This document shows, one piece after another, positions 23,728 to 37,500 of a stretch of DNA of 64,000 bases (positions are counted from its first letter, which is position 1; every line of letters begins with the position of its first letter). The translations under genes and the position numbers were made by a program. The notes below the pieces were generated by a model, which worked only from the letters and a program-made list of their open reading frames with translations, did not search any database and was not told the origin of the DNA. Location of the stretch: NCBI RefSeq assembly GCF_963924675.1, contig NC_089222.1, positions 137,728,281-137,792,280 on the forward strand, written 5' to 3'. The DNA is from Phocoena phocoena (taxonomy: Eukaryota > Chordata > Mammalia > Artiodactyla > Phocoenidae).

Positions 23728-24138
23728 GGTGTTGCTAAGAGATCTCTCTAAAATGGAGCCAGAGGCCATTGAGGAAGTGACTTATGCATGTCTCAGCCCA
23801 GATAGAATCTGACCTTTTGACCACTTATCTATCGTCTAACAAAGGTATCCAGAACATCTGCACGATGTTCCAGAAATTCAAGATACTTATCCGGCCCTTA
23901 CCCTAAATAACTAGTGACAGTCTATCCCTTAAGGACAAATATTTCCTTTATGCATCAAAGTCAATCATAATTCCTGCAAGACAACTTTAACAACCTTGTG
24001 GTTTTTGCCTTTATAAGCCTCTGACTCTTTCTCTTTCCCAAACACTCTTCCTATTTTGCTGGCACCTATCCCCAGTTGCACCTCCCAAGATCCCAAATAA
24101 AGCTCTTTGCGGCCTCCATGCTGATTACTGTTTGACAA
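23728..24138 (+). mobile_element. LTR of endogenous-retrovirus type (probable solo LTR)
   Basis: The segment starts TGTTGCTAAG and ends GTTTGACA, the TG...CA pattern. It has a TATA-like TTATAA at 24011 and AATAAA at 24096, the spacing of U3-R-U5 in gammaretrovirus-like LTRs. No internal retroviral genes adjoin it. I saw no clear target duplication, so the borders are approximate. It ends about 310 bases before the MORC3 ATG, in the same orientation. Confidence 0.55.
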
Positions 24139-24442
24139 AGCCTCTAGGTTCAGTTACCGCAGTCACCCATTCGAGCCTACGGGTGCCTCACGCATGCGCC
24201 CTACTCTGCAGGGCCCCGGAGCTTGAAGCCTGACTCTCTCGCTGTCCCGGCTCCCTTAACCCTCAGTGAGATTTACCTTCCCTGCACTCCCAATTCCACA
24301 GCGCCAGGAGGCGGAAGTGAGTGGGCGGGGTCACCCGCGCGCTCCGCCCAGGAAGTGGGAGGGACCTCGCGGGCTCTACATTTGTCGCCCGCCGCCTCCC
24401 AGTCGGATTGCGGCCGAGGCCGGTCCTGGCTTTGTAACTCGC

Positions 24443-24456
24443 TCAAGATGGCGGCG
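24443..24456 (+). promoter_or_regulatory. YY1-type motif covering the MORC3 start codon
   Basis: CAAGATGGCGGCG matches the YY1 core (AAGATGGCGGC), with its ATG being the translation start. YY1 sites at this position are common in mammalian housekeeping genes and usually act just downstream of the transcription start. Confidence 0.6.
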
Positions 24457-24486
24457 CAGCCACCCAGCGGGATCCGCCTCAGCGCG
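24448..24486 (+). CDS. MORC3: MORC3 coding exon 1
   Basis: ATG sits in a good context (GCTCAAGATGG) and opens [13 protein letters not shown], followed by a GTGAGC donor at phase 0. The N-terminus MAAQPP is the MORC3 start. A longer open frame in this GC-rich stretch is only the absence of stop codons in CpG-island DNA. Confidence 0.95.
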
Positions 24487-27400
24487 GTGAGCAGCCGCGA
24501 GGGGTGGAGCGGGCCGTGTCCCAGGAGGGCGGGCAGGCGGGCGAGCGAGGGGGGGCCGGCAGTGGGCGGTGGCGACTCGTCGGCCCGGCGCGGCGGCTGG
24601 GGCCGCGGCGGGGCCGGGGGAGGCGGCGGCGGCCATCTCGCTACCGACGGCGGAGCTGCTCGGCGGCGGGCAGGGCAGGGCAGGGCCGGGCGGCGCGCGC
24701 CGGGCTGCGTTTCTGTTTTGCCTCCGCGGCTTCGGGGCGGGTCGGGGCCGCGGCCCCTCCTCCTGGCTCCCTCTTGGCTGCTCCGCAGCTGTCGTCCGAG
24801 GGCGAGGCCTCGGCGGCCAGTCGGCCCGCCCCTCGGACCGGGGGGCCTCTGACCCATCCAGGCCTGCGGGCCCGCGGAGTGTCCGGGAGGGGGAGGGAGA
24901 GGTGGTCTGCTGCCAGAAATGCCCAGCGGCCTTGACCTCCTGGCGGTGGGACGGAGTGCTGCGAGCTGGGACTAGTCTTCCTGATTCATTTAAATTCCTG
25001 CCGCTTCCCTCCAGTTAAGCCCTCGGGCCCAAATCGCTACTAGGTCACCACCGAGCTCTCCCATTTCCCCTCTAGTCTCCGGGTCGTGTCTGTTCCGGAG
25101 CGTCTCGGGTTCTTGGGGATCCTTGAGCATGTTTTTTGTATCTCTGAGTCTTTTTCGGAGGGAGCGGTCACACAATATGAATTAAAATTTCACAGCCTAA
25201 GGTGTGGGCGTGGCCTCCCTACATGATTCTCCTTAAAAAGTTGGCGTTGTTATACAAACATGTACCTCTTCTCTGAAGGGTGTTGGTGCTGGCCAAAGAA
25301 TTGCTGCAGCAGTCTCATTATTCGAATGGTAATACCATTGCGTTAAAAATGGTATTTTGCCCATTGACTTGCATTCATTTAGCCAGATTCCTGCCAACAC
25401 CTGGTATCATTAGACTTTAACGTTTTTCCTGATGAGTGTGAAATGGTATGTTTACTTTACGTTTACTTGACTGTGAAGTTGAAAGTTTGTCACATTTCAC
25501 CCTTTTTGGTTTGGGATTTAAACAAGAAAAAAAAACTTCATATCCTTTGCCCATTTTTCTATTTCCTTTTTCTTTGAGGGGTATTTTTATTGATTTGTGA
25601 GTGTTCTTTACATATTAGGAATAAAGGCTCTTTGGTTACCTAACTGGTTTGTTGAATGAGATAGTATTTAGTAGATGGAAGACAGAGGAACTTTACTCTT
25701 TCTTACCACTGGCTTTAAACATTATTTGCTAATTCACCTGGGTGAATCTGGACAGATTCTGATGCTTTCCAATTAGCCTCAGGTACAGTTAAGTCAGACT
25801 TTAACTACTTTTAAAGCTCTTATTCATTTTAAAGCCCTGCTCTTTCCCCTCATATTGGGCCAAATTCTGGCCCAGAAAACTGTGGTGAGAAAAAAGGAGT
25901 GAACTGGGTTTTTTTTTTTTTTTCTTGCTATTTCTGCACTTTGATTCTTTTCCCCATTCCCCAGCTCCTCCCAAGTTGCTATCTCTGTCTCTTCAAGATT
26001 GAGAGGACAGGGAGCAAAGATAAGGGTCAAACAGTCTTGAGAGACTGGCATTGTTGTTAGCTGGCTCTCTGGGTGTAGCAGCTGTCCATGTGCTAAATCT
26101 TTCTTTTGTGGGTAATAATGGGCCGTTTGGAACCTCATTGACAGAAATCTCCCATCTGCATCTTCTGGAGTGTATTTACACTGGTCTTTTGCTTTAGGAT
26201 AGGAGTTGGCAAACTGCAGTTTATGGGCCAAATCCAGCCTGCCACCTGTTTTTGTATGGCACACGATCCTTAAATGGTTGGGGGGAAAAAGATAAAAGAA
26301 TAATATTTCGTAACATGAAAATTATGTGAAATAGACATTTCGTTTTCCATAAATGAAGTTTTGTTGGAATAAAGGCTTGCTTATTCCTTTGGTATAGCTC
26401 TCAAATGCTAATACCATTTTGTGACTGAGAGCATTGGTTCTGGAGCTCACATGCCTGGGTTCAAATCCTGACTGATAACTGTATATGTGACCTGAAGAGT
26501 GGGAATAATAATCTTACCCACTGGAAAGTTAGTTTAAATGAGCCAGTGCCTGTAAAAGTCTTACAAAAGTCCTGTTCACGCCATAAATACTCAGTAAATA
26601 TTTGCGGCTTTTTTTTTTTTTTTTTTACTGTTAACAGTGAAGCCTATCCATTTTTCCAAAAACAGGTGTAGCTTCTTGAGAACAGAGTACATGGGAAGAA
26701 ACTTTATGTCTTTTCTTGGAAATATGTTTTTGCTACCCTTGCTCTTTACATATAATTTGGCTGGGTTTGTAATTCTAGATTAGAAATTATTTCTTTTTAG
26801 AATTGTAAAGGCATGCTTTATTGTTTAATAGAGTCCTATGCATTGTACTGGTACTTAGGCTGGAAACTCAAGTCCATAACATGTGGAAATTTTTCTCATT
26901 TATTTGGTGACAGTTTTCCCTTTATTTTTCTGTTTTCTTTTGTCTCCTGTTTTCCTTCCCATTGCTTTTTCTTTCTGGGAGATTTCCTCCGTTTCATCTC
27001 CTACCTTTCTCTTACCATATATTTAATTATTATAAACACTGTCTTATTCTCTGAATATCTTTTAAAAATCTTTCTCAACAAAATATTTGTTTTTATCTCT
27101 GGGTATATTAATCATAGTATTTTTGAAGTTTTCTTTTGCTCACTGCATTGCCTCTAGTTTCTTTACATTCTTTTTACTGTATGTTTTTTATTCTAATTTT
27201 ACACATTCTCAAATGTCTGGAGATGGTCAGCCTTCTACTTATATCTCCACGTGAGACGCTAAAAACATGGATGTTCATACCCGAGTAGTCCTTTGGTGGG
27301 CTTCAGTGTTGGGTGATCAGGTAGAAGGAGCCAGCAGTGTTGTTGGAGCACTCTCTGTCAGTATCTGTTGACCTTAAAGAATGGAAGTGTTAGACCATAA

Positions 27401-30400
27401 AGTAAGTATGTTTAAAACAACTTTTAAAACTTGTAAAATAATTTTTTTTCAAGTGAGGGATAAAAAAAGCTATCCAGAATGGCCTGGCACAATTGTTAAA
27501 GAACCAGATAGAAATTTTAGAAATCATTCTGTTTTCCAGAGAGGAATTCTACATCTAGTTTCCTGCATGGCTTATATAATCCTGGCTGCTAGCTCTTCTG
27601 AAGCAGGGAAAAGGAGATAGGAGTATCCCATTGTTCAGTTTGCAGATTTGGTTTTCATTTGTTTACTATTATGGTAAAGTACACGTGACATAAAATTTGC
27701 CATCTTAACTGTTTTTAAGTTTGCAGCTCGGTACGTTGAGCACATTCGCATCGTTGTACAACCAGCCTCCAGAGCTCTTCGCCTTGCAGAGCTAAAACTC
27801 TGTACCCGTTAAAAAGTAACCCTCCGTTCCCCCTTCCGCCAGCTCCTGGTCGTTTTACCTTCTGTGAATTTGACTACTCTAGGTACATTATATAAGTGGA
27901 ATCATACATTACTTGTCTTTTTGTGATTGGCTTGTTCCTCTTAGCATAAAGTCCTCAAGCTTCATGCATGTTGTAGCATGTATCAAATTTTCTTTCCTTT
28001 TTAAAGCTGAATAATATTCCACTCTATGAATATACTACATTTTGTTCATTCATCGATGGACATTTGTGTTGCTTCCACTTTTGGTTATTACGAATAATGC
28101 TACTGTGAACATGGGTGTGCAGATGTCTCTTGAAGACCCTGCTTTCACTACTGTATACAAAATAGATAAATTTTATACAAAATAAAAAACAGTAAGGACC
28201 TACTGTATAGCACAGGGAACTATATTCAATATCTTGTAATAACCTATACTGGAAAAGAGTCTGGAAAAAGTATGTGTGTATACATACATATATATATATA
28301 TGTATGTATACACACACATGCACACACATATCTTTGTGTGTGTATATATGTATGTATGTATGTATAATGGAATCACTTGGGTGTACACCTGAAACTATCA
28401 CAGCATTGTAAATCAACTATACTTCAATTAAGGAGGAAAAAAAAGGACCCTGCTTTCAGTCCTTTTCAGTATATACCCAGAATTAGAATTGCTGGATCCT
28501 GTGTCTATTTAATTTTTTGAGCCCCCTCTGTATTTTCTACAGTGGCTGCACCATTTTATATTCCCTCGAAGGGTGCGCATGAGTTCCAGTTCCTCCATGG
28601 CCTCCCCAACACTTACTTTCTGCTTTTGTTGTTGTATTTTTTTGTTTTGATTTTTAACAATACCCAACCCTTTGAGTGTGAGGCGGTATCTCGTTGTAGT
28701 TTTGATTTTCATTTCCCTAATGATTAGAGATGTTGAGCATCTTTGGAGAAATGTCTGAGTCCTTTGCCCATTGTTTAATCTGTTTGTAGTCTTCTTGTTG
28801 TTGAGTTGTAGGAGTTCTTTGTAAATTCTGCATATTAACCCTTCATCAGATACTTGATTTGCAGATTTTTCCCCCCATCCTGTGGGTTGCCTTTTCACTC
28901 TGTAGATTGTGTCCTTCGATGCAGTGGTCCATGGCCTGCTAGGAGCCAGGCCACACAGCAGGAGGTGAGAGGCTGGCAAGCGAGTAAAGCTTCCATCTGC
29001 GGCTCCCCATCGCTTGCATTACCAATGCCTGAACCATTTCTCCATCCCCACCCCCCCCCCGCTTCCCAGTCTGTGGAAAAATTGTCTTCCAGGAAACCAG
29101 TCCCTGGTGCCAAAAAGGTTGGGGACTGCTGCTTTGATGTACAGAAGTTTTAAATTTTGGTGATTTCAGAAGTCATTGCCGAGTCCAATGTCGTAAAAGG
29201 TTTCCCCTATGTTTTCTTCTAAGAGTTTTATGGTTTCAGCTCTTTGATCCATTTTGAGTTAATTTTTGTTTATGGTATAGGGTAAGGCCACAACTTCATT
29301 CTTTTTATGGATATCCAGTTTTCCCAGCACTATTTGTTGAAAAAACTGTCCTTTCCTCATTAAATGGTCTTTATACCCTTGTGGAAAATCATTTGACCAT
29401 ATAGGAGAGGGTTTATTTCTGGTCTATTTGCTGACCTGCTTTTAACCCACCTGCTTTTGATTGTCTGCGAGCCTGCCGCTGTCAGTTTCTCCAGAGAACA
29501 GACCTCCAGCCTTACGTGGTTTGCTGAGGGTAGTTGAAGGGCTGCTCAGGGTAAAAGAAGGATCTGGGGAATCTTTCTTCTTTTAAAGACTTTCACCCTA
29601 TCTTGTTTTCATACAACTTCTAGTATCTTTTACTTCAAAGGTACAAAGTCTAATTTCTAAGACTTTCTGGGGTTGCCAAGGTTCCTGACCTGCTTCTGGT
29701 TGGTTTTCTCATCTCCTACAGGCTTCGGATTTAGCTTTTTCCAGGCTATTAAATCAGTTGTCACTAGTCTGTGCTTTCCAGTTTCCAAACTACTGACTAT
29801 TTTGTTTGCTATTAGTAATCACTTCTTTGATTTTTTTTGTTCTTCTGGGTTTCTGCCCCTTTTTTTCCTTCATTATAGAGCGGCTTTGGGAGGCAGCAGA
29901 GGTAAACACTGTCCATGTGTTCAGGCTTCCATCTTATATTTAAATGATTTTTTAAATTTGTGACTATTTGTTGACTCTAAAAGTTCTATTCTTTTTTTTA
30001 ATATATATTTTTTATTTATTTATTTTTGGCTATGTTGGGTCTTTGTTGCTGCGTGCGGGCTTTCTCTAGTTGTGGTGAGCAGGGGCCACTCTTCGTTGCT
30101 GTGCATGGGCTTCTCATTGTGGTGGCTTCTCTTGTTGCAGAGTATGGGCTCTAGGCATGTGGGCTTCAGTAGTTGTGGCATGCGGGCTCAGTAGTTGTGG
30201 CACACAGGCTCTAGAGCGCAGGCTCAGTAGTTGTGGCGCACGGGCTTAGTTGCTCCGCGGCATGTGGGATCTTCCTGGACCAGGGCTTGAACCTGTGTCC
30301 CCTGCATTGGCAGGCAGATTCTTAACCACTGCGCCACCAGGAAAGTCCCTCTACTGATTCTTTAAAATATCTGTGTGGTCTTCGTTGTATCTCATTTTTG

Positions 30401-31462
30401 TGTGTCTTTTGGAGAAGAGGATTACTTTTTTTTTTTTTGCGGTACGCGGGCCTCTCACTGTTGTGGCCTCTCCCGTTGCGGAGCACAGGCTCCGGACGCG
30501 CAGGCCCGGCAGCCATGGCTCATGGGCCCAGCTGCTCCGCGGCATGTGGGATCTTCCCGGACCGAGGCACAAACCCGTGTCCCCTGCATCGGCAGGCGGA
30601 CTCTCAACCACTGCGCCACCCGGGAAGCCCGAGGATTACTTTTTAAATATCTAGTTATTTCAAGAGATTCCTGTTTTATAGGCTGATATTTCTTTTACCT
30701 AGTGTTGGGGGGCGATGTCTAATACTACTGTATCTTGTCTGCTAATATTTTCTCCTGGTGGATTGTTTCCTTAAATGTTATTTTAGATTGTGTACTCAAA
30801 TATTCCCCAAATAATGTCTCTGGGAGAATCCTACGCAGTCCGGTTGAGGCTGTGTCTCCACAGGGGTCCTGCAGGTTATATAAATTGAAATGCTTAACCC
30901 AAGTGAAGGCATGCCTCTTTACGGAATTTCATGTTACACTTTTTTTGTTTGTCTTTAACCTAGAGTCCAGAGCAAAACAGAAAGCTTCCCATTGGGCATA
31001 TTCCCCCCACCCCCTTTTTTACTGAGGAGGTAAGAGGGGGCAGTTACTTCAAGTGCGTGCTTCTCTTCTGCCATGTCTCCTATCCCTGAGTCACCATTAA
31101 AATTGAAACCTTTGTATTCCAGTTAAGCACCCCACTCTAATCCACATTTTCAAATTTTATTTTAAATTTTAATTCCTTCTTTACTTGAGGCCCTTGAGGA
31201 TTTTCTTTATTTATATATGAGCTCATTTGTGCCTTTAAGGGTATACTTACCTTTTTAAAAAAACATACACTTAAAATGCTTATTACGTCCCAGGTGTTCT
31301 TCTAAGCATTTATAAATATTAAGTTTTTTAATTCTCTTAATGTCCTGGTAACCTGATATTATTATCATCCTCATTTTCACAGATGATAAAACTTGAGGCA
31401 CAGAGGGTTAAGTTGCTTACCCAGGATCACACATCTAGTTAAAGATACTCCACAGTCCATGT

Positions 31463-31512
<50 letters not shown>

Positions 31513-34500
31513 TGTTGGCTGTTGAAGGGTGTTTTTCTTTCCAGCTGATGACGTGTTCGAGAGATGAGAATTAAGAGTAGTTGAAAATAATGCTTTTGTT
31601 TAAATACCCAAAAAGCCACTGTTTAGCATTCATCTTTTCTTACTGATGCCTTCTTTGCCTTGTTCCCCTGGGACTCTTACTCAAGAACAATGTGTGCCAT
31701 GTCAGTTTGGAGTTGGTATATAGGATGAAGTTATTAAATGTAAGTTGACAGTCTGCCCACAGTCTGCCGTACATCTAAAATCAAAGTATTACAACATGGA
31801 CCAGAATACCCAATTTCTAACTCCAGACTTCACACCTAACAAATTCATAAAATTGAGAGCAAAGACAGAAACTATTCTAAGGGTTTCTGGTGTTGATTTA
31901 ATCGTTTTCTGCTTTGGTAGCCAGAGGCTTTACACCCCAAAGCCATGCCCCATAGTAAGATTTAGAATGGGTGAGGAGTACACTGTGTATTCTTTCATAA
32001 ATGGAGGACTGGTGATTGTGCAAGGGGAGGGCCTGGGACAGGACTCAGGTATACTAATTTGACAAAAGGTTTCTTGTAGAAGATGAAGGCCTGGAAATTG
32101 ATTTTCTTTATAAAAACCCTTGTTTTAGAAAGTTGGGGAATTCCTTATACACCATTATTATGTGGCTGTATGCTATAGAAAGTATGCCATAGAAGGTCTG
32201 AATTACATATGCTCCAGTTCGAAGACCACTCTTCTACAGAATACTATTTTTCACATGTGTGCTTTAACCTGATAGTAAACAAATGCTTAGGGATTGTCTA
32301 AAATCGAGGGTGGGCAGAGGAAAAGTAGATCTTTCTGACACCTTGTGGCAGCAGCTGAACACTGTAAATGCAGCTGGTTGGATTTATGATCTAATCGTAT
32401 TTCTAGGGCTCTTCACATGAAACACTTAAAGTGCCTCTTTTTTCCCCCTTAAATGTGAGATAATCTGTTCAAAATGAACACAAAAAAGTCCTCATTTCAT
32501 GGAAATGCTCTGCATATTGAAATTTCCAAGCCTCAGCCTTTTTAAACCATTTGTACATTTTTAGGCAGTTGATATCTGCACTACCCAGGAATTTAGAGAG
32601 TTCCCTATAGCATGAGGTTGATTAACATACTCTTCCATACTGTATTACCATGAATCAGACATAAAACCTCCGGAGGTCAGGAAGGTTTGTTGCATTTGAA
32701 CTGTTACTTGACATTGTTTGAAGGCTTTATAGATGTATACTGTTCCAGGGCTGCAAGTTCAACTGTTGATATAATGAACTTGGAGAGACCATGAGAAAAG
32801 CCTGTTGATTAACAAACAAAGCTAAGTTTCTTAAGCTTAATGCACTAAAGGAGAAAACACCCCTTTGACAAAGTCTTAGTTTTATCTCATGGTAATTTTG
32901 AGGTAGGTCTTGTAGGGTGGATAGCTTTGGGATTGGGCACTTTATGATATGGCTCTGGATTGGTGGACACAGGAGGCAAGGGTTTTGCAGCACAGCTTGA
33001 TGAGAAACTGTTTAGTTGATTTACAGCCTTATCTTCCAGGAATCTCATTTTCCGGGTTATGTCTTCCAGGTATATCCTGACACAAGCAGCTAAGTCATTC
33101 TTGCTTGGTCTCTCTTAATACTGGGACAGAAAATTATTTTGGCATCTGTTCTCAAAAGTAAGACCTTAATTAATTTACGTGAATCATTGGTTTATTTCAG
33201 CTTTGCCCGAAGTTTTTACATACAAATTCTACTAGTCACACTTGGCCATTTAGTGCGGTTGCTGAATTAATAGGTAAGTAAATCGTGTTTCGTATATAAT
33301 CTGTTGCTTGCAATTGAAGTTCTAAAAAGCTTTTTATTGAAAAATAGTATGCAGATGTGCTTTTAAAAAAAACCAAAGTGTATCTCAGCGATAACATTGG
33401 TAAAGGTTACCTAGCATAACAACTATTCAAACTGATGTCAAGTTAATCAGTGCTCAGCCTTCCCTACTCAGAGTATTTCCCTATATTACTATCAAAGTAT
33501 TTTAATTTGCAAAGTTCCTAAAGCATTTATGTTGAAAATATTTTTAGTCCATTATAAAAGAAATACGTCTATTGCCAAAAAGTGAGAATTATGTTTTTTT
33601 TTAATAGTCTGAAAATATTTATAACAGTGGATTAATTTTTCTGGTGTTAGTAACTAGGAGGATTATATTATGTTAGATTTGTGATAATAAATTCTTGGTC
33701 TTTTCAGTAGATAGGATGATCAAGGTATAAGATTATATTTAAAAGTGTTTTAATGAACATGAGGAAAGAGGCAAGGTTGTGTTCAGATTTGCATTATGGG
33801 TCATGATTTTTTCTTGGTAAAATTAGTGCACATGAATTCTTGGGAATTCTTTAGATTCATTATCAAGAAAGGGTCCTATGTTGGATGTGCAAGGAAAAGA
33901 AAAGAAAGAAAATTTGAGAACCCTTCTTTTCTTTGGTGAAGTTAGATTTTCCAGAGTCTCTCAGCTAACATGTGCTGTTCAGATGTAGACTCTGAAGTGC
34001 AAATGAGATAACGTTGCAGCTATTCACGGTCATTCTTTTTCATGGCAACGGGAGGAGCTACTTAGCCTGGGGTTGTTCATCATAGTGCTTCACTAGCTTT
34101 GGGTTTGGGCAACTGAAAGTCATGGTGCTCTTTGTGGTGTATCGGATTTTTAAGTTTTTTTATGAAGCTAAGGTGGTTGATGAAAAAGATTATTTGATTT
34201 TAATTGAAGACTTACAGAAGGATAGTTTGAGAACCATTATTTATATTATAATGAAGACTTGAAAATATACCTCAAAAGTACTTTTAGTCAGGGATATTCT
34301 GATAGATCTTAGATCGTTCACAAGTTGATTTTATTACTGCTACTGTTGAAAACCTTTTCGTTTTTCTTTGATATATTCCTCATACTTACCTATTCTGAGA
34401 GAAACAAGTATGCTAGGCAAGGGTGTTAAGCGGTGGGGTGTACAGAGATTAGAAAAATGTACCAGCCACCAGAAACTTCTGTCAGATTGAAAAGGGCTAC

Positions 34501-37500
34501 AATTTGAAGAACTGGGTAGAAGTGAACCTTCATCTGTGTGTATAGGTTAGCATACTGCTTTCTCATTTATTCAGTAACTGTTGTGGACCTTCCATGTTAA
34601 CTTGCAGTGCTGTTGACACTCAGCTCTCAGTTTCCCTTATGATAGCTAGGCTAGTTCTTTGGGCAGAAGAAGACCTTCCTGTCTTGATCATCTCTTCAGT
34701 GCAGCGATTCTTCTGGCTTTACACTTTTTCAGTGTAGTGGGTACCAGTCTCTGCTCTCTATATAACAAATGGAGGGCTTTAGATAGAGTTAATTCTGTAA
34801 TAGTCAATGAACAATATATAGCATGGTACAGTTTAGTTTCATGTTGTCAAATCTTAGGAGTTCTAAAACATTTCAGCTTTTAAATTTTCCTTAAAATATA
34901 TTATTCTGTTGCTTGTCAAAGTGTTGTTCTGAACTAATTGCTCTTCTTCAAAATGCAGAATCAAAATTTCGCCAAACTTTCGTTTCTCAGATAATGCTTA
35001 CGATCCTGATGTGAATGCTAAGCAGATATGGATTGACAAAACAGTGATAAATGACCATATATGCCTGACATTCACTGATAATGGGAATGGTATGACTTCA
35101 GACAAATTACATAAAATGCTGAGGTATGTAAAGTGTCACACTCCTTAAAATCATTGCTTTTACCTAGTTCAGGTGTTTCATGTGTCATACTTAGACCCTG
35201 TAGTTTTTGTTTTTTAAACATGAAATGCTATACCCACAGTGTGCTCTATTCTCCTAAGTCTTCTGTCATTTTCTACTACTGTTAGATTATTATTATTTTT
35301 TTTTTTTTTTTTTTTTATTTTTTACGGTATGCGGGCCTCTCACTGTTGTGGCCTCTCCTGTTGCGGAGCACAGGCTCTGGATGCGCAGGCTCAGTGGCCA
35401 TGGCTCACGGGCCCAGCCGCTCCGCAGCATGTGGGATCTTCCCGGACCGGGGCATGAACCCGTGTCCCCTGCATCGGCAGGCGGACTCGCAACCACTGCG
35501 CCACCAGGGAAGCCCTACTGTTAGATTATTAAGCAGTCCCTGCCATTCTCATCACCCGCTCCCCATTTCTGACTTACCTAAAATTCCACCATTCCTTTAG
35601 AGTTGTAGCACATTGGCATCAGTTGTTTGTGCTTTAGTGGAAATAGTTTTAGCTATTTCCTATAAAACTTACCACTTTGGGGAATGGGGACTGGTAATTT
35701 TAAAGTGACACAGAGGATGAGGAAGTAGCATAGTTGTAAGGGCTTGGGCTCTAGGGTTACAGAATAGGATGTCAGGATGAAGCCAACTGTGCCTGAAATA
35801 GAAGCTAAGATACATAGTACAGGTATGAGGTAGAGGGAGGATTTGCCTCAGGGGCCTTTCTACTGTCTCTCAGATACTCCTTACACTGATAAAAAAAGTC
35901 AGGTTCACCCGATCGATAATCATAGTACGGCAGGCTTGCTGAGAACAAGAGAATCCTTCACACTTAGAGGAAGAGATTTCCTGGGGTGAAAGCTCAAGGT
36001 CCCTGGAGACTAAATTATAATTCAGCCATTTAGCTGGGATGTGCCAGGCAATGAGCTCCTGTTTTAGTATGTGTAATCTTTACATCCCTATAATGTGGAT
36101 TTGGTTTCCTTCTTTTCAGAGATAGGGAAACACATCAATATAGATTAAAAGTAATTTGCCCAAGATTGTACAGCAAGGAAGGATGAGGCTGACATTCAAA
36201 CTTAGGCACTTTACTTGGTATTACAGTTTTTGAATTAACATAAATGAAGATTATACATACTTATTAAATTTTTTTTTCTTTTTAGCTTTGGCTTCAGTGA
36301 CAAAGTCACCATGAATGGTCACGTCCCAGTTGGATTGTATGGGAATGGCTTCAAGTCAGGTTCTATGCGTTTGGGTAAAGATGCAATGGTTTTTACCAAA
36401 AATGGAGAAAGCATGAGCGTGGGCTTCTTGTCTCAGACCTACTTGGAAGTCATAAAAGCAGAACATGTTGTTGTCCCAATAGTGGCATTCAACAAAGAGC
36501 ATATCCTTTTGATTTTGAAATTGAAACTATGAAGAAATAATCTGAACCATTCCATCCTTCTGCCCTCCTCCAGATTCTTGTTTTTTAATCATACCTTCCA
36601 TTCTAGCTCTTGTTCCTGTCCACTGCCTCTACTCTACATCTGGGCTAAATGTTTGTCCCTTTGTTTTCTCTATTGGAATTGTGCCATGGAAATCCTTAGC
36701 ATAAGGCGATTGCATTTTATGTTAAGCTTCTTTATTTCAGTCTTTTTGTGGTCTGATAAGCTTACGATCTGGCTTGATATTTTCACCAAAAAATGAAAAA
36801 GCAAGATATCCTTAGGAAAATGTCTTCTGTATAAACATTCAAATATTGGAAATAATTAAAGTAGGAATAATAATAAACTTCTTCATACTTCATCCTTCTT
36901 GGTGTTCATTTGAAATCACACTATCATTTTAAAACTTAGAAAATAATTTAGGAAATGGTTTTTCAGTTAGTTTGAGTTGGTTTCCATATCGTAATTGTGA
37001 AAAATACGCCTTTGGTCTAAGTCTTTAACTTAGGATATACGACAGATAATTAATTTAACAGAATCGAAAGCGAGTCTTGCTGCAATTCTGGAACATTCTC
37101 TGTTTTCTACGGAACAGAAATTACTGGCAGAGCTTGATGCTGTCATCGGTAAGAAGGGGACGAGGATCATCATTTGGAATCTCAGAAGGTAAACGGTAGA
37201 CCTCAGCTAGTTGTTAACCATTTGGGAAGTAGAGCACACGTGTGGGAATAATTTCATCACATTCATGCTTTGTCACACGAGAGTGCAAATACATTGGAAG
37301 GTCCTCATTTTATGGCATAGTTAATGATTTACCTTTTCCAAGGGTATTTTATTGAGGCTACTTTGGCTTCAATTTGAGATAATTTCATATTACTAAAAAT
37401 AAATTTCCTAGCCCTGCCATTCTGTCTCCATAGCACTCTATTTTCGCTCTTGGTTATACCATCCCTCTCCTCAAAAAAAAAGAGAGAAATGAAACGAAAA

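Larger units (their letters stand above)
24190..24950 (+). promoter_or_regulatory. MORC3: CpG island promoter of MORC3
   Basis: The stretch is extremely rich in G+C and CpG, unlike the AT-rich flanks, and spans exon 1. Visible motifs upstream of the start codon are an NRF1-like CGCATGCGCC (24191), an ETS site CGGAAGTG (24312), a GC box GGGCGGGG (24323), an inverted GC box CTCCGCCC (24342) and a second GGAAGTG (24351). No TATA box stands in the expected place. This is the usual form of a housekeeping promoter with dispersed start sites. The transcription start cannot be fixed from sequence; it probably lies about 30-100 bases before the ATG. Confidence 0.85.
27640..29430 (-). mobile_element. 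Old L1, antisense, with two later insertions
   Basis: TAAAGTACACGTGACATAAAATT, TGAATAATATTCCACTCTATG and GGCGGTATCTCGTTG are complement L1 motifs. The sequence resumes after an L1 3'-end insert and after a hAT element. Confidence 0.8.

Noticed and set aside
23449..23751. 100-codon open frame before the LTR
   Set aside because: No conserved motif, no splice-bounded context and it runs into the LTR.
24223..25018. Several long open frames on both strands around MORC3 exon 1
   Set aside because: CpG-island DNA has few stop codons; the products are low-complexity Gly/Ala/Arg/Pro and cross the proven exon 1 donor.
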